Below, in pieces: positions 13,060 through 30,769 of a DNA stretch of 64,000 bases (position 1 is the stretch's first letter; every line of letters begins with the position of its first letter). The notes beneath the pieces were generated by a model that did not search any database, was not told the origin of the DNA, and worked only from the letters and a program-made list of their open reading frames with translations. Location: the NCBI GenBank assembly GCA_024734555.1, contig JANPWX010000463.1:1-64000 (forward strand), written 5' to 3'. A program made the position numbers and the translations under genes. This stretch comes from Trochalopteron elliotii. Taxonomy: Eukaryota; Chordata; Aves; Passeriformes; Leiothrichidae.

Positions 13060-13620
13060 AAAATCAGTGGTTCAATTAAAGGATTTGCAGTCTGTGTCTC
13101 TGCAGCGGGCCACTTTTTCTATGCTCACACAGCATCTACTTCTTGTGCTTCTCACCCTGAGGTCACTTTCAATTTCTCTGCCTTGACTTTGGTAGCCTTG
13201 GGTTTCACTGTTTTGCCTGTAGCTGGATCTTTGCCTATTTTGGTCTGTCAGTTTTCATATTCTGTAGCTACTCCTTGGCCATGCTGGCTGCCAGCATCTT
13301 GGCTTTTCTTGAGACTTTCTTCACAGCCAGAGCTTATCCAGGCTCCTTGGCAGTGCAGGTTGAGCCTTTGCTCCCTTCTTGGCACCTTCAAAAGTGTTTC
13401 TTTTCTGCCTGATGCAGTGTGAGTGTAGTTGCTCCTGAGACTCTCCATGCTGTGGTGACCTGTGATTTTCTCATCACTTTGCTTGAGCCCAGCACTGTCA
13501 TCACACAGCATCTCTTTTGGCTCCATTGTCCATCACCTGCTCTCTTTGTAGTCGCTCATTCGTTCAGCTTAGGAAAGGCATCTGAACTCTTTATAGGCTC
13601 TGCAAACCTCTTCACCATTT
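13060..13620 (-). other. Decayed lysine-rich coding-like stretch
   Basis: On the minus strand, broken frames give short lysine/alanine-rich peptides such as KKVSRKAKMLAASMAKE and GKTVKPKATKVKAEKLK. These look like the basic tail of a linker histone or another small basic protein. Several in-frame stops interrupt it. No start, folded domain or splice sites were recognised. A retropseudogene is one reading and chance is another. Confidence 0.2.
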
Positions 13621-16600
13621 CTGTTCCCTGAGAGTCCCCAGGGGCACTGCTTCACAGTAGATTTTTGCCTCTCCAATCTAAAAGCTTTTCTGGCCTTGTT
13701 CCCTGATTTCCAAATTGGAACGGGACCAAGATAGCCACCCTTAACGAAAATTTGCCTGTGCCTTACCTGTACCTGCATAAAGTGATAGAAGAGAGGAGTG
13801 GACCTGGTGTCCCCATATTGAGCACAGACTGGGCAAAACAAAATTACCTGGCTGTGTATGTGAGTGCAAGATCAAGAGATGCTCATGAAGACTTCCACAC
13901 AAGGAAATCTTGTACAACTGCAAGGTTCTCAGCACACGACTGGCAGCCAAGGAACATCCAACATGCGATTTTTTACTGAACTCCCAAGACTTCTGTCTCA
14001 GTCTCTCCAACAACGTACTTCTCCAAAGACAACAGGGAAGTTAAAATCAGGATTTACCACCCAGGCCCCAGGTGCAAGCTCTTTTTGCACTGAGTAGCAA
14101 GAGCTGCAGCACTGCACAAACACGAGCTAATCACAGGCAACACTGGTTTGCAAAACCATAACCACAGCTAGAAGGTGAGCCTCATTGTGAAAAACTGCAG
14201 TGCTAAACCGAGTTTCTCCCTGTGGCTAGCACATGATTGCAGAGATATGGAGCCAGTGACTTCCATTGAGGAGGGGGAAGATGTGATCTGAAGCAGGGTG
14301 TGGGGCACCCAGACCAGGGGACTGAGTTGTAGGGGAATGGAGTAACACTAGAACAGAGCCTGCAGCTCCCTGAGCACACAGAGGGTGTTCTCCAGGTCAG
14401 TGCAGAGTCAGGAGCCAAGAGAGATGGGCAGGGCATGTTAGAGGCTGAGGCTGCAGGCACTGCAGTGGGAAGCAGCAGGGTGCAATCAGCTCTGGTAGGT
14501 GCCTTACCCCCTAGCTCTCAACATGGGGAGGGCACATTCTGCTCTCATCACAGTCTGTTTCTCTCAGCATAAATGAGATAAGCTCCCAACCATGTCACAG
14601 CCTCAAGCCAGAGACCACAGTACGGGACATTTAGCATAAGTATGTGGATTTTGGGCACATTTCTTATCTTCATTCATAATGGGCAAGCCATTCACTAGGT
14701 CTCAAACTCCTCAAACCAATCTAGTCCCTTTCCTGCCTTCCTGCTGGTGTCAGTCTCTGGTAGCAGGGGCTGGAAGTGCTGTGGCCTAGAGACATGGTGG
14801 AGGGTACTAATGGAAGCAGGGAGAGAAAATAATTGTGGGGTCATAGGACCAGAATTAAAGATTATTAGTTCCTATAAAGAGCCCCAGGCTGGGCTGGCAG
14901 AGAGCTGCAAGGCAGGAATGAGAAGCACTCACAGGGCTGTGGTTTAAAAATGTATACTCAATTCAAGAGTTTCACCCTAATTTGCCTCTTCCCCCAGCAC
15001 CAAAACAAGCTCAACAGTGAAACAAAAATAAACTGCAGATCAAGTCTCCAGGTAAAGATTTTTCAGTGCAAGCCTGGAAAGCTGAATTACTAGTAAAACA
15101 CACAATAACGTATAACCTTACTGCACACCCAGCAACCAGATGCCCTCAATTCTGCATCAGTGGCATCATTGACAATCCTGCAGCAATGCAGTAATGCAAG
15201 TTTTGTAAATCCACCGTCCCATACATCCTGAACTCCTGCCTTTTTTACTTCCCCCTTCCCTCTCATAACCTGGGATCCCTGCTCTTGTCTAATTTAGATG
15301 CAGCCTCCGTGACACTCACCCCACAGTGCTTTAGCTTTTCATTTGCAAACCCCACCACCACAACCGTCCCTCTCTGGTGAAGTCCACCCCAGGCAGACCT
15401 CACACACATCCTCACAGCTTTTACATAGCTCTGTGGTGCTGCATATTCCGCAAAAATCACTGCTTTGTAATGCAGCTGCTGAAACCTTCTCTCCAGGCAT
15501 GGCATCCACAGCTGCATTACAGGATGAGTTGGCAGCTCTAGGGACAAGGCTCTCTGCCCCATGTCCTAACAGCACGCTGCTCTACATCTACTGTGGAGGG
15601 GTTTTTTGCACCTAGGACTTGAGTAATGGGAGTGGTGTGCCTGGCAGAGGTGTCTGACCAAGTGCACTACCTTTGTGTTGGGTCTGGGTCATTCTAAATA
15701 GGGTGACAAATTTTTGTGGAGTGAAGGCAGTGCAATGTGTGTGTGTAATAAATAAGCATTTTGATATATAGTCTCACGCTCACTATGTGCTCATATTAAG
15801 TGAGCATGTTCTGTTTGCTTGTAATAAAGGAGTATAACAGCTCATTTACCTGCCAGGGCCTAACTGCAGGGAGCTCCACCATTCCCCTGCTCAGGGTCTC
15901 TGTGCAAGTCAGTGGCTGGGGTGCATCAGCACTTGTGGAGCAGAGAAAGTTTTTTCTGTTTGAGGTTTTCTCTTGAGGCCAGGGGAAGCAGGTGTCTGTG
16001 TTTCTTGTGCTCAGTGTCAAACCAACCAACTGGTGATAGAGGCGCTACTTTCAAAAGGTGATTTCTGAGCAAAGGGTGAATGGAAAAAATAAATATATAT
16101 TTATAATGGCACGCACCAACACATGACTTCCTGTTGACTAAACAAGCAACCTCTCCTCTGCCTTGGGGCTGGATAATTTAAATTATTCACTGTATTTTTG
16201 CTGTCTAATTTCTTGGTAATTTGCTTTCTGAATCTTTCGTAAAAGTAATGGTGGCATTCCTCCTCTCACCCTACCTTACGCCTGACCACTGCTCTGCAGC
16301 CAGCAGTTATTTCTCTGTTCTCACTCCAAAATAGAAAATAAAGCCCTGAGCACAAAAAACCTGACGGGATGCTAGAACAACCTTCCATGATCCCAAAAAG
16401 CTGCAGCAGTGTCTCTTGCTAGATAACACTCCAAACACAGCAGCACAGGGACCCTCTCCAGTCTTCCCTACCAGCCTTTAACTGACACAGGTTTTGATCA
16501 GAAACAGTGATGGAGACATCTTCAGTATTTTCCTCTCCCATCTTCAGGTCCCTCTCCAAATAGGTTTTCATTGAACAGAAAGGATGGAAAACTGAAGTGG

Positions 16601-18110
16601 TCAGCATATTTCCTTGTGTATTAGCTCCCAGCATATGCTTGACACAGATTTTGCAATTTACAACCAGGGAAAAAGCTGGACAAGCAATCAGATCAGGGAC
16701 CAGTGACCTTTCCATGGTTTTCCAAACTACTATTTTTTTTTTTTTTTTACCAGAGCACAGGTGACATCTGCTAATCAGCAAAATCTTGCTGTGTCAAGGG
16801 AGTGCAGCTCCTGTTTCAGGCAGAACTGCATAGAAACTGAAGGTCCCTCTTGAAATGTCCCCTAGACTTGCTACAAGACACTAAAACACATCCACACCAG
16901 CGTGTTTCTGCTCTGGGGATTAGAGATAGAGGCAGAGAATCTCTACCAATGACTTTGTGCACTTGCACCTCACATGTGAGGGAAGTTACAAGTCTAAATG
17001 AAGGGCATTAGAAAGCCTACAGCAGTGTTTAGACTTGAGAGTCTTGCCATGAATTATAGTTCATCTGTTTGTTCATCCATTCTTTCTTTTTTATCTCTCT
17101 GGGGAGCAAAGAAACTCTTAACATTTAAGGGAAACAGCATGTCTTAAATATGCAAGGACAAATTCCACTTGCAGGCAGAACCAGAGAAAGGATCTAGTTA
17201 TACATTTTATGAGAATTGACATGTAAAACCTTTGAGAAAATAATTTTACACCAATTAAATTTATGGGGAAGATCAGGCTGGCCATGGAGATATTTCTTGA
17301 CTCCTTTCAAAGTAGAAAAGTTTATATAAAATTTTCTGCAATCTTTTGGCTATGAAAGGTTGAGAACCAGGACAAGAATAAAGGTAAATTTACTTTGATT
17401 TATTGACTGAAACATAAACAGTTGTGACCTCTAAGAAGCAGATTTCCCAGAGTGTTTTGCTTTTTGTTTTTGCTTTCCTCTTTTTTTGATGTCCTGTGTA
17501 ACAATAGTCCTCTTTGAATTACTAAAGGAAAATCTAGTATTAAAGTGTGATGTGTTGGTCTGACTTAGGAAATTTGTCACGAGGTGCTACTAGAGCAAAG
17601 ACTGAAAGGGGACAGCTGCTTCATTAGCCAGAGCGTTCTTTTAGATTCTGTTAAGTAGGACAGGGATTCTCAAGGATTTTAGTCTCTTCTAGCTTTGGTT
17701 AAACACTAGGAGCCAGATCCTCAAGGAGGATAATTGCCACAGCTCTTGAGACCAATGCAGCTGCCAAAATGTGTGTTCATTGAGCATGTGTCCTACCCAG
17801 GCATTTCCCTCACGAGTAAGGCATTTCCCTTACTCGAGTGAGACGAGTAAGGCCCATGCCTGGGCCTTGCAGGAGTTCTTCTCCTTTTCCTGAAGTATGC
17901 CATGCTCTCTGCTCTCAAAAACAAGTCCTCCCCAAGTGCTGGGCTAGAGAGTCTGCACTATTCCGGCAATTCATCTCTCCTTTGCATGTTTTTGCATATA
18001 CTGGTTTCGCAAAGGCTTAGCATTCTGAAAACCAGTAAAATTAATAAGGAAAGTTAATCAAGCAGAGAAAAAACGAAGCACTACCCTAGCATGAGGTAAA
18101 CAAAAGCTCT
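13621..18110. other. Intergenic upstream of AICDA
   Basis: No exon or named repeat was supported. There is a poly-T tract around 16733-16748 and generally low coding potential. This is where AICDA promoter or enhancer elements could lie, but I cannot point to a specific motif. Confidence 0.45.
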
Positions 18111-18119
18111 GCTTCTCAG

Positions 18120-18870
18120 CCATGCGCCACTTGAGGCAGAAACAGAGCAGAATGTCCCCTGGCTGCCTCCTCTGTGCCCTGCCCAGCCCAAGGCACTGCC
18201 CCATCCCTCGGCTGTCCTTCAGCCCTGCAGAGGGGATGGGTGCCAGGGCAGGAGCAGAGCCTGGGCAGCCTAGAGCAGTGGTGGCAGAGCAAAGTGTGTG
18301 CAGCCTGAGTGCCAGCCTGGCTGTGACAGTGCAGAGCTCAGTCAGGACATCTTGACTGTCACCGTGCCACTGTCAGAGCTCAGTGCTGGTGCCAGTACCA
18401 CCTGGAACAGCAGGGTCAGGCCCAGAGTCACTCCCCACTGGTGCTTTGTGTACTGCTTTGCAGTGCAGGTCTGCCACCACTCCTGGCATGTTGACAGGGC
18501 TCAGACACCGTGGCAATGTTCAGCTGCCAAAGTGAGGCCAGCCACTCTCCACTGAACCCTGGGGGCTGGGGCCCTTTCCTTCTCATCTTCAGCTTCGGCG
18601 TTGCTCCACGCAACTGCCAGGCCTTTCAGGGGGTCACAGAGGAGTGGGGAAAGTCTCCTACAATGTGGTGCTCCCTGAGCTCCTTCCAGCAGGGTGGCTC
18701 CAGGTTGCTGCATAGAGCTGCCTGTGGTGGAGCAGGGCAGGGTGACCACCATCCCTGCACAGCTGTGTGATGTGAAGCCTGGAGGGATGGTGTGGTTTTG
18801 CCCACATTCACACTAGTGGTACACAAGCTCTCAGGGCCCCCTCTAACCACTAGACAATGTTTCCTGCCTT
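18120..18870. other. GC-rich, non-CpG-island block 0.4-1 kb before AICDA exon 1
   Basis: This block is visibly richer in G and C than its surroundings and contains several open frames on both strands, none with a known domain. It begins about 1.1 kb before the AICDA start codon. It could be regulatory, a decayed repeat, or simply local composition. Confidence 0.3.
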
Positions 18871-19207
18871 GTTATGCTATTGATATTATTTCAGAATAAT
18901 TTTGCAGGCAGGGGGGCCAGTAGGCAGTGCAGGGGCAGGTGGTGACCAATGGGTGCTGAGCATCTTTCAGAACTGATGCCCCTTTGCATCTCAACACTTT
19001 TCTTCAGCTCCTGCAGCTCCAGAGACCCTTCTAACTCCTCCCTCAACCACACCCCAATGAAAGCCAGCAGGGAATAGATAGGGGTGAATGGGGAGGGGAC
19101 ACACAGGCCAGTCCACATTTCTGTACATCAGGTCAGAGGGCTCCACTGACAGAGTCTGCAAGATAACCTCCCTGTAATCCCATCACCTGAGAGAGACCCT
19201 GGGAGTC

Positions 19208-23907
<4,700 letters not shown>

Positions 23908-25331
23908 AGTGAAAGTCATCAGCAATCAGAAGACTTCGTAAACACTTGTTCTTTGATTTCCAACTGTCTCCCTTACAACAGATCTTTCTCCTCTTCCCTC
24001 CTTACATCTCTCTTCCTTCCAGCCCTGTGTCTAGAGATAAGATGATCCTTACTTTTTATTTCCAAGGAGAATTAGAGGTGTCAAGACACCTTCGCCAGGC
24101 TCACACCTTATCCATTGCTAACTGGGAATAGCCAGGGCTGCAGTGACATGGCCAGAGAGCGATTTGCCTCCCCTCAGTCCCTGCAGAGCTAATCCAGGTG
24201 ATCCACTAAATGGAGCTCTGGGTTTTAGCCTTGCCCAGGTGGGAACGGACAGCCTGCAAAGCTGTTTGTGTGACTGTGTTCTCACTGGCACTGCACTGGC
24301 CTGCACATTTCATGAATGTTTCAGGGAGCACATTTTTTGGCTCTTAGAGCTGCACTACACTCAGCTGCTCTGTGTCCTCCCCTGTGAAATGGTTTATTTG
24401 TCCTTCTGGGTGTTGGTAGGAAGTTGAAAACCATCATGACTGAAGTGGTACAGCCCATGTATTCACAGCAAAGTTGGCAAGCTACTGGAATGCTCAGCTG
24501 AGAGTGCTGAAGTGAGTCCTTGACAGCCCAGGTAGCTCAGCTTGAAAACCTCACTTGAAGCCAGCAGGTCTGTCTAAGTGGATTGTGTGCAGAGCACTAC
24601 AGCTCTCACTGTGTGGAGTGCTCTTCACCAGCTGAGCATTTCCCCCTAGACCAGACATGCAATATGCTCCCTCCCCAGCCAACTGCCTCTGCTGGAGACC
24701 TTTACAGTCTCACAGTCTTCTGTTTTTCCAAACCTTTTACTGCCCATAATATTGCCAGCAATGTCTAGCTGGTGACTGTACTGAGAGCTGGCCAGAAAAA
24801 AATCCTGGCATACGCAAATCTCTTTAGCCTGTAAATAGATACCTTCTGTTGGGGCAAAAATCAAACCATCCTCCTGCCTGGTAGTCACTCTGTTTCCACT
24901 AGGGGACCCCATTAGCTCCTGATCTTTACAAGCTGAAGATGAGGATTCATAGTTCATAGCCTGCTCACCACCACCTTCCCACCACCTAAATTACAGCTGG
25001 ATTGCCCTCTCCAATCTAACCTCCTGAGGCTTTGACAAGGCTAAGTGTGCCCCACACTCTGGGTGTGCTCTGTCATTTCCTTCATGATGGCTGCAAGTTC
25101 TCTGCTCCATCTTGTTCCTCTTTCTGGGTAAGGCTGGAGGCTCCTCAGAACACCTCCTCTAGTGCCAGGCCAGCTGCAGGAGGACAGCAGAGAGCCCTGC
25201 TCCTACAGGGCCTCCTCCTGCTAGGAGAGCTCACAACCAGGTGCATCACAAGCTTCCTGCAACTTCAGGCTCCCGAGGCACTCTCAGCTTGAGGAATTTT
25301 GACTAGGAATAGCAATGAGAGTCCTTTGCAA

Positions 25332-25339
25332 AGCATTAA
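25332..25339 (+). promoter_or_regulatory. miR-155 seed site in AICDA 3'UTR
   Basis: AGCATTAA is an 8-mer match to the miR-155 seed and lies in the inferred AICDA 3'UTR, about 55 nt before the poly(A) signal. Repression of AID by miR-155 through one conserved 3'UTR site is established in mouse. Its use in this bird is inferred. Confidence 0.75.
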
Positions 25340-25392
25340 TTTGCAAGCATGGTGTTGTATATTTGTTTCATATGGTGCATATTATTTATATA

Positions 25393-25398
25393 AATAAA
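25393..25398 (+). terminator. AICDA: AICDA poly(A) signal
   Basis: An AATAAA within TATAAATAAAGG is followed about 20 nt later by a T/GT-rich stretch, as expected for cleavage. It gives a 3'UTR of about 1.5 kb, in the range of mammalian AICDA. No stronger signal was noticed between the stop and here. Confidence 0.65.
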
Positions 25399-25415
25399 GG
25401 TCTTACAAACAAGCA

Positions 25416-27620
25416 TCTGGTTTTGTCATTTTTTTGGTATCATGTGGGTGAAGGAGGCAAATTGGACACAGAGGATTGACGTGTCTTCTCTTCTGATTTC
25501 TGGAGGCACAACCTGGAAATATTTAACTTTTACTTGTAGCTTTGAAGTTATTGACAGTGTCACCCAGCATATCCTGGCAGATAAATTGTTTGGGTACTCT
25601 GGAAATACTACCAAAAATCACTGAAGTTATTTGAGATGCTTCTTTCATTGATAGCCAGCCTATTGTGCCCATTCATGACTCTTAATGGACTGCATTGGAC
25701 GCAGAAGGGCTGACCCAATATGCTTCACAAAACAAGAAGAGAAGCAAAGATGTATAAAGAATCTTTGTCTTTCAGCTTTTGGTATTGGCCTGTACAACAG
25801 CATTGTCCTTCTCAGTGAATCTGTTAGAAAAACTTAGCATTTTATTAAAAAGGAGTTGAGATACTGGCTTTTGTTTAAATTCTGACTAATGCTTTAACAG
25901 GAGTTGAAGATACTTGTTGAAACATGACAACAGGTGTCATTGTACAGGAGGAGAAAAATGCAATGAGTAAATGCAAAGAATCATGAACTACATTAAGAAT
26001 ACATCCTATGTTTAGATTCCTCTGAACATAAATCAGATTAAGTTCAGAGTGGACTCTAGAATTAATCCATGTAATTCAGCTATAGGAATTTAGCTCTTTT
26101 GCACCCAAGATTGTTTTAACTGTGCTTTTTTTCCATTTCATAGTTTGTTACAAGACAGTCTTTAATTTGGCTTTCTAAATTAATGCAACCTCGAACACTT
26201 CAGGTTTCTCTGCCAAGAATAACTCCCTGGAGGAGTTAATGTTATGCAGTAACATTACTTTTTTAACATAAGATATTTTTCTTGCTTTGTAACTGCTCAT
26301 GTAGTGAACATTTCACTACTGATGATATATTTTTGAGGACCACTTATCTTTACAGCTTTATGGAGATTGTGGATGTGCTATTCTAGGTGTCTCTCTCCTT
26401 TATATGCACCTGGGCAAAAGCTAAGCTCTCAAAGGGGACTGTGGAATATACGCACCTCCGGTCCCAGCTGCCTGAGCTGTGGGAAATGGGGGTTTGTGAT
26501 TTCTGGGAGGGCATTTCCTCCCCAGACTGTGAGGAACAGCCAGAGTAGGGACCTTGGTGCTGGCTGAAAACCCCAGTGTCACTTGATCAACACTCCATGG
26601 TTTGCAGCAATGAACAAGGCACAGGCACAACCAGGTAGCTGTAGAGGATCAGTCCTTGATAACAGAGGAAACAGGAAAAACGGGATGGGGTGGAGACTGG
26701 TGTGGACAGCTGGTCATGGCTGCCATCTCCTGGTGCACGGGGATGTCTGGCACCCTGCTGAGGATGTTGCCTTGAAGAGATGTTGATCCATGCTGCAAAG
26801 AGCTCCTAAATCCTGTCTCTCAACAACCTTCAGAATGTGTCCACAGAAGAACAGCACACTGACATCATTCCCACAGCTGCACACAGCATTACTCCAGGTC
26901 AGTACACGGTGTCCTTGGACTTTGCAATAACAAGAAACAGATTACCATAAACAATGCAAAGACACACTCCAGACCCTTGCAAACAAAAGCATATCTTCCC
27001 CCTCCTTGCTTTCTCTTCCTCTCCTGCGTGCTGGTACTTGGAAATTGGGATAGAAAGGGGTTTCAGGGTCATGGAATCTGGTCCCTTGCTGCTTGTCCCT
27101 TCAAGGGGTTTTCAGCCTACATGTATTTGTGTCCAGCATTGTCTTTGAGTATGTTTTTCTACTCTCCCTGGTGCTGACCCATTAGCATCCCTATGAGCAG
27201 AAATGTCATTATTTCATCACATATGTATTAAATGTTCACAGTGATGGAAGTCAGATTTGGTTCACAAAAGAAACATGAAGGGATCTGGCAGAGAAGAGAC
27301 CCCTGGTTCAGACAACATGAGCAATGACGAGCAGACCCTCTACTGGGGAAGGAGAAAGTGGGTTGCTGCAAGAGGAGAGCTCATAGCAGATGAGGAGGCA
27401 CCAAAGGGTGACAACTGTTCTGGAGGCTGCCTTTGGCTTTTAAACCTCTCATACTTCTGTCTTAGGCAGGTTTCCCCTCAGGCTTCCAAGCCCACATCTG
27501 ATATGGTTAAAACTCCATTGCTGTTGCTGCTGCTGCACCCAAGTTCCAGGGCAGGGAAGGTTATCAAGTTTGACCAACAGGAGCAAGAGAGGCTGCTGCT
27601 TGGTGCAAAGTAGTTCATTA
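25416..27620. other. Intergenic, nothing recognised
   Basis: No exon, RNA gene or named repeat was supported between the AICDA 3' end and the repeat-like block near 27.6 kb. Confidence 0.45.
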
Positions 27621-28370
27621 CATGGCTACCTCAGTCTCACAAAGGTCAGAGTGTTACAGTCCATGCCATTATGCAAAAAGCCTTCTAGCATAGAGTCCCC
27701 ATGTCCCAAGCAGAAGCAGCAGCAACAGCAGTAGCCCGATACAATACATTATATTCATAAATCATCCAATCAGCTACAAACACAATGCTATTACTGTTTT
27801 TTTGGACCTACACTAGTCTAACACAGTTATGCAACAATGGCCATCATTTTTTACACAAGGCCTACACATACAGCCTATCTATTCTGTCTAGCAATGTTAG
27901 CAATGCTATGTTATCTCTATGTTATGTCTAGGACTTAGTTCACTTCATAAAAGGTAATGCTACTAAACTTTAAACTGGACTTTAGGGCTTTTCTATTAAC
28001 CAATACATTCTCTTTATTTGCTTAAGGCACTTAAGGCATATTTTCACTAACCTAAAACTAAAACTTACATTCCCACTTCATGTCTGTGTGACTTTATGTA
28101 TCTCAGTTTCTCCGAGGGTTTCAAACCAACCCCTGCATTCCTTTCTGCCTCTAAGCCTGTGTGCACAGGGTCCTGGGAGATTTCTATCTGGTTTCCAACA
28201 GAGGGGGTTGATGTCTCCTCATTATAACCTTGTCATTAATTCACACTTAAGAGCTATCCTACCCTACAAGCTGGCACAATGTTTCTACCAGTCCAGAGGG
28301 CCAGAAGATGAGAGCAGACCAGCTGCCTTCTGTGGTTACCTTTAAAGGTTACCAGTGTGGTAGACCCAAC
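27620..28370 (-). mobile_element. Possible decayed LTR
   Basis: The composition, with long AT-rich runs and an AATAAA on the minus strand around 28010, resembles a degraded avian LTR in minus orientation. No clear TG...CA ends or target duplication were found, so this is weak. Confidence 0.3.
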
Positions 28371-30420
28371 TCTAGGCTCTCACATGCCAGTAGTGGCACA
28401 GGAGGGATACAGCAGATTGCAAATTCACTCTGGCATATAAAACTAGTGTGAATAACTTCACTGGGCTGACTTGGAACTGGCAAGTTTGTAAACAGACCAC
28501 AGAAAGTTTGTCCTCCTGCATTCAGTGGGAAAGGGCTGAGCCCTGGACATGAATGGTTATGGACCCCGCCGTACTAAACTGCATGTTGATCAAGTGATTT
28601 GATTGCTCCCTAAGGAAACAAAGAGTAAACACTTTAATGTCCAGAAAGAGGGCATGTAACATCCAGTATGACATCCCTCTGGAGAGGGGGAAGAAAATTT
28701 TAGCTGTGCTATACATTGCTCGGAGTTGTTTTATTTGACTAACGTAGGAGACACTCCCCAGCCAGCTGTGCTCAGCCTTAGATACACTCTCACACTGTGG
28801 GGACTGGAGCTGCTTCCTCAGCCTGCAGCTTTTCTGGCTGTCTCAATGGTCTGCTAAACATCTGGAGATTTTGGCATGGCCAAAGAATGCTATAAGCATT
28901 AATAAACTGGAAGAGATAGGCACGGTTCCCAGCAGCCCCTGCCTTGTTCTTCAAGTTATCATTGGTGCATGTTGTGGATCCCTATGCAATCCCTATGTGC
29001 ATCAGCACATTCCCCAGTGGGATCACACAGTGAGCCTCCTGCTTGATGAGGCTGAAAATCATGACACATGGAGCTCCCCACATGATTCATTCAAATGATC
29101 TACATTATTTGCCGTTCAAATTCAAAACTGCTTGCAAGACCCAACACACCTGTATCTTCATTTTGCCTCCTGCCAGTAGAGAGAGCTCAGAGCTTTCAAT
29201 ATCTCCTACTTTGCCATTCCACTCCATGTTTCCAGCTGGAAAAGCAGAGACTTTTTACTTTGTTTCCCCAATTTGCAATGAACAGCTATGTCTCCAGAGT
29301 GTAGAATTACACAGGAGAGTTGTGTACCAAGGAGCTGAACAAGAAAAGCAAAGTTTCCATAGTATTGACATCTTCTCTTTTATTATACTGGTTTTGCAGT
29401 CATAAAAAAAGATTACACTCATAAACAAAACCTTAAAATGAAGTATTATTACAGTATTTAATAAATAGCATGTAATATTTTCTAGCATGATATATTTTCT
29501 GAGACATACACACATAGCCATAAAAGTGATCTACATAAGAAATTCTGGAAGCAAGAATGCATGGCTGATTACTTCTTTGGAACAGATCAGAGCATGAAAA
29601 ATGTTACATGCTGGCCTCTCAAGAGGGCACTTGTAGAATCTGATTGCAGAATCAGCAGATGTGGAAGGCCTGATTATGGGGCATGGTGTCCATCCCCGCT
29701 GGACTCTTAGGAATCTCTGTAAAGACCAGAGTGTCCTGGATGCCTGGCTGCCTCATCTGAGCTTTCTGATGGCTTCTCATGTGCTCCTTCTGTTCTGTTC
29801 AACACTTAGCAATGCCCAACCAGTGAAAAGAGTTTTCTCTGGTGGCAGCAAGAAATTTATCAAGGCTGCAGAAGAAAAGACTGCCAGGGACTGGCTTTTC
29901 TGGTCTTGTATTGATGCACAAACTGAGCTTGAAAGCATGGTCGTGATGCTCGTTAGCATTCAGTTTGCTGGAAGTGGAGGAAGCCCCTAGGAGGAAGAAA
30001 AAAAACTTGTTAAAAATTAGATACCAAAAGCTTAAGCTATCTCTTCAGCATGATAGAAAATTTGAAAATAAAGCATCTACTCCAGGAGATCACTCTGATC
30101 CTCCTTCAGTGTGTTAGATAACCTCCCTCAGGATACATTTCTCCAGACAACAGGGTAGCACCTCATAATTTACTGTGCCATGTATGCCACTCCTAGAAAT
30201 ACAGACCATTTAGAAACAGAAGCATTTAAAAGGTGGCAACTTGCATAGCTGAATGCAGGGGAAGTGGAGCTGGATCCTGTAGAAAGGCAGATTTTTGGGG
30301 CAGTTAGAAAAGCCCCCCCAAAGTTTCTAGTACCACACCATGTATGCAGCATGGCTAACTCCAAGGCTGGATCTGGCAGCTCAGAGGAAATTTCTCAGTG
30401 TCTCCAAGGATGGAGGTGAC
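28371..30420. other. Intergenic, nothing recognised
   Basis: No exon or named repeat was supported. The stretch 29390-29520 is AT-rich. Open frames here lack domain similarity. Confidence 0.4.
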
Positions 30421-30429
30421 TGCCTCTCT

Positions 30430-30760
30430 GGATTCCCGTACAGCACCATTGCCAAGGGAGACTTTCCTTCTATCCTGTTGGAATTTCCCTCACTGCAGCT
30501 TGTGTCTGTTACCTTGCTTTCTCTCTGTGCATCACTGAGGAGAGTTTGGCTGTGTCTTTACTGCCTTTATGTAGTGGAAAACTGCAGTTAGATCCCACTT
30601 AGCCACCTTCTTTATAGGTCTAGGAAAGCCTGTTTGCTCAGTCACTCCTCGTAGGACAAGTGCCCCAGCCCCCTGCCCTTTTCAGTGGTACTCCACCAAA
30701 TCCCCTCTGGTTCCTCAGGGTCTTTCTTCTGCCAGGGCAGCCAGGGCTTAATGGAACAGT
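30430..30760 (-). mobile_element. CR1 LINE fragment, antisense
   Basis: Read on the minus strand this follows the CR1 3' body. On the plus strand one sees CACTGAGGAGAGTTTGGCTG, CAGTTAGATCCC and the CAGTCACTCCTC..AGGACAAGTGCCCCAG block typical of reversed CR1. It is diverged and its ends are approximate. Confidence 0.7.
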
Positions 30761-30769
30761 GTGTATTCC

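Noticed and set aside
13060..13620. Linker-histone gene on the minus strand
   Set aside because: Only short lysine-rich scraps in several frames; no globular domain, start codon or continuous frame.
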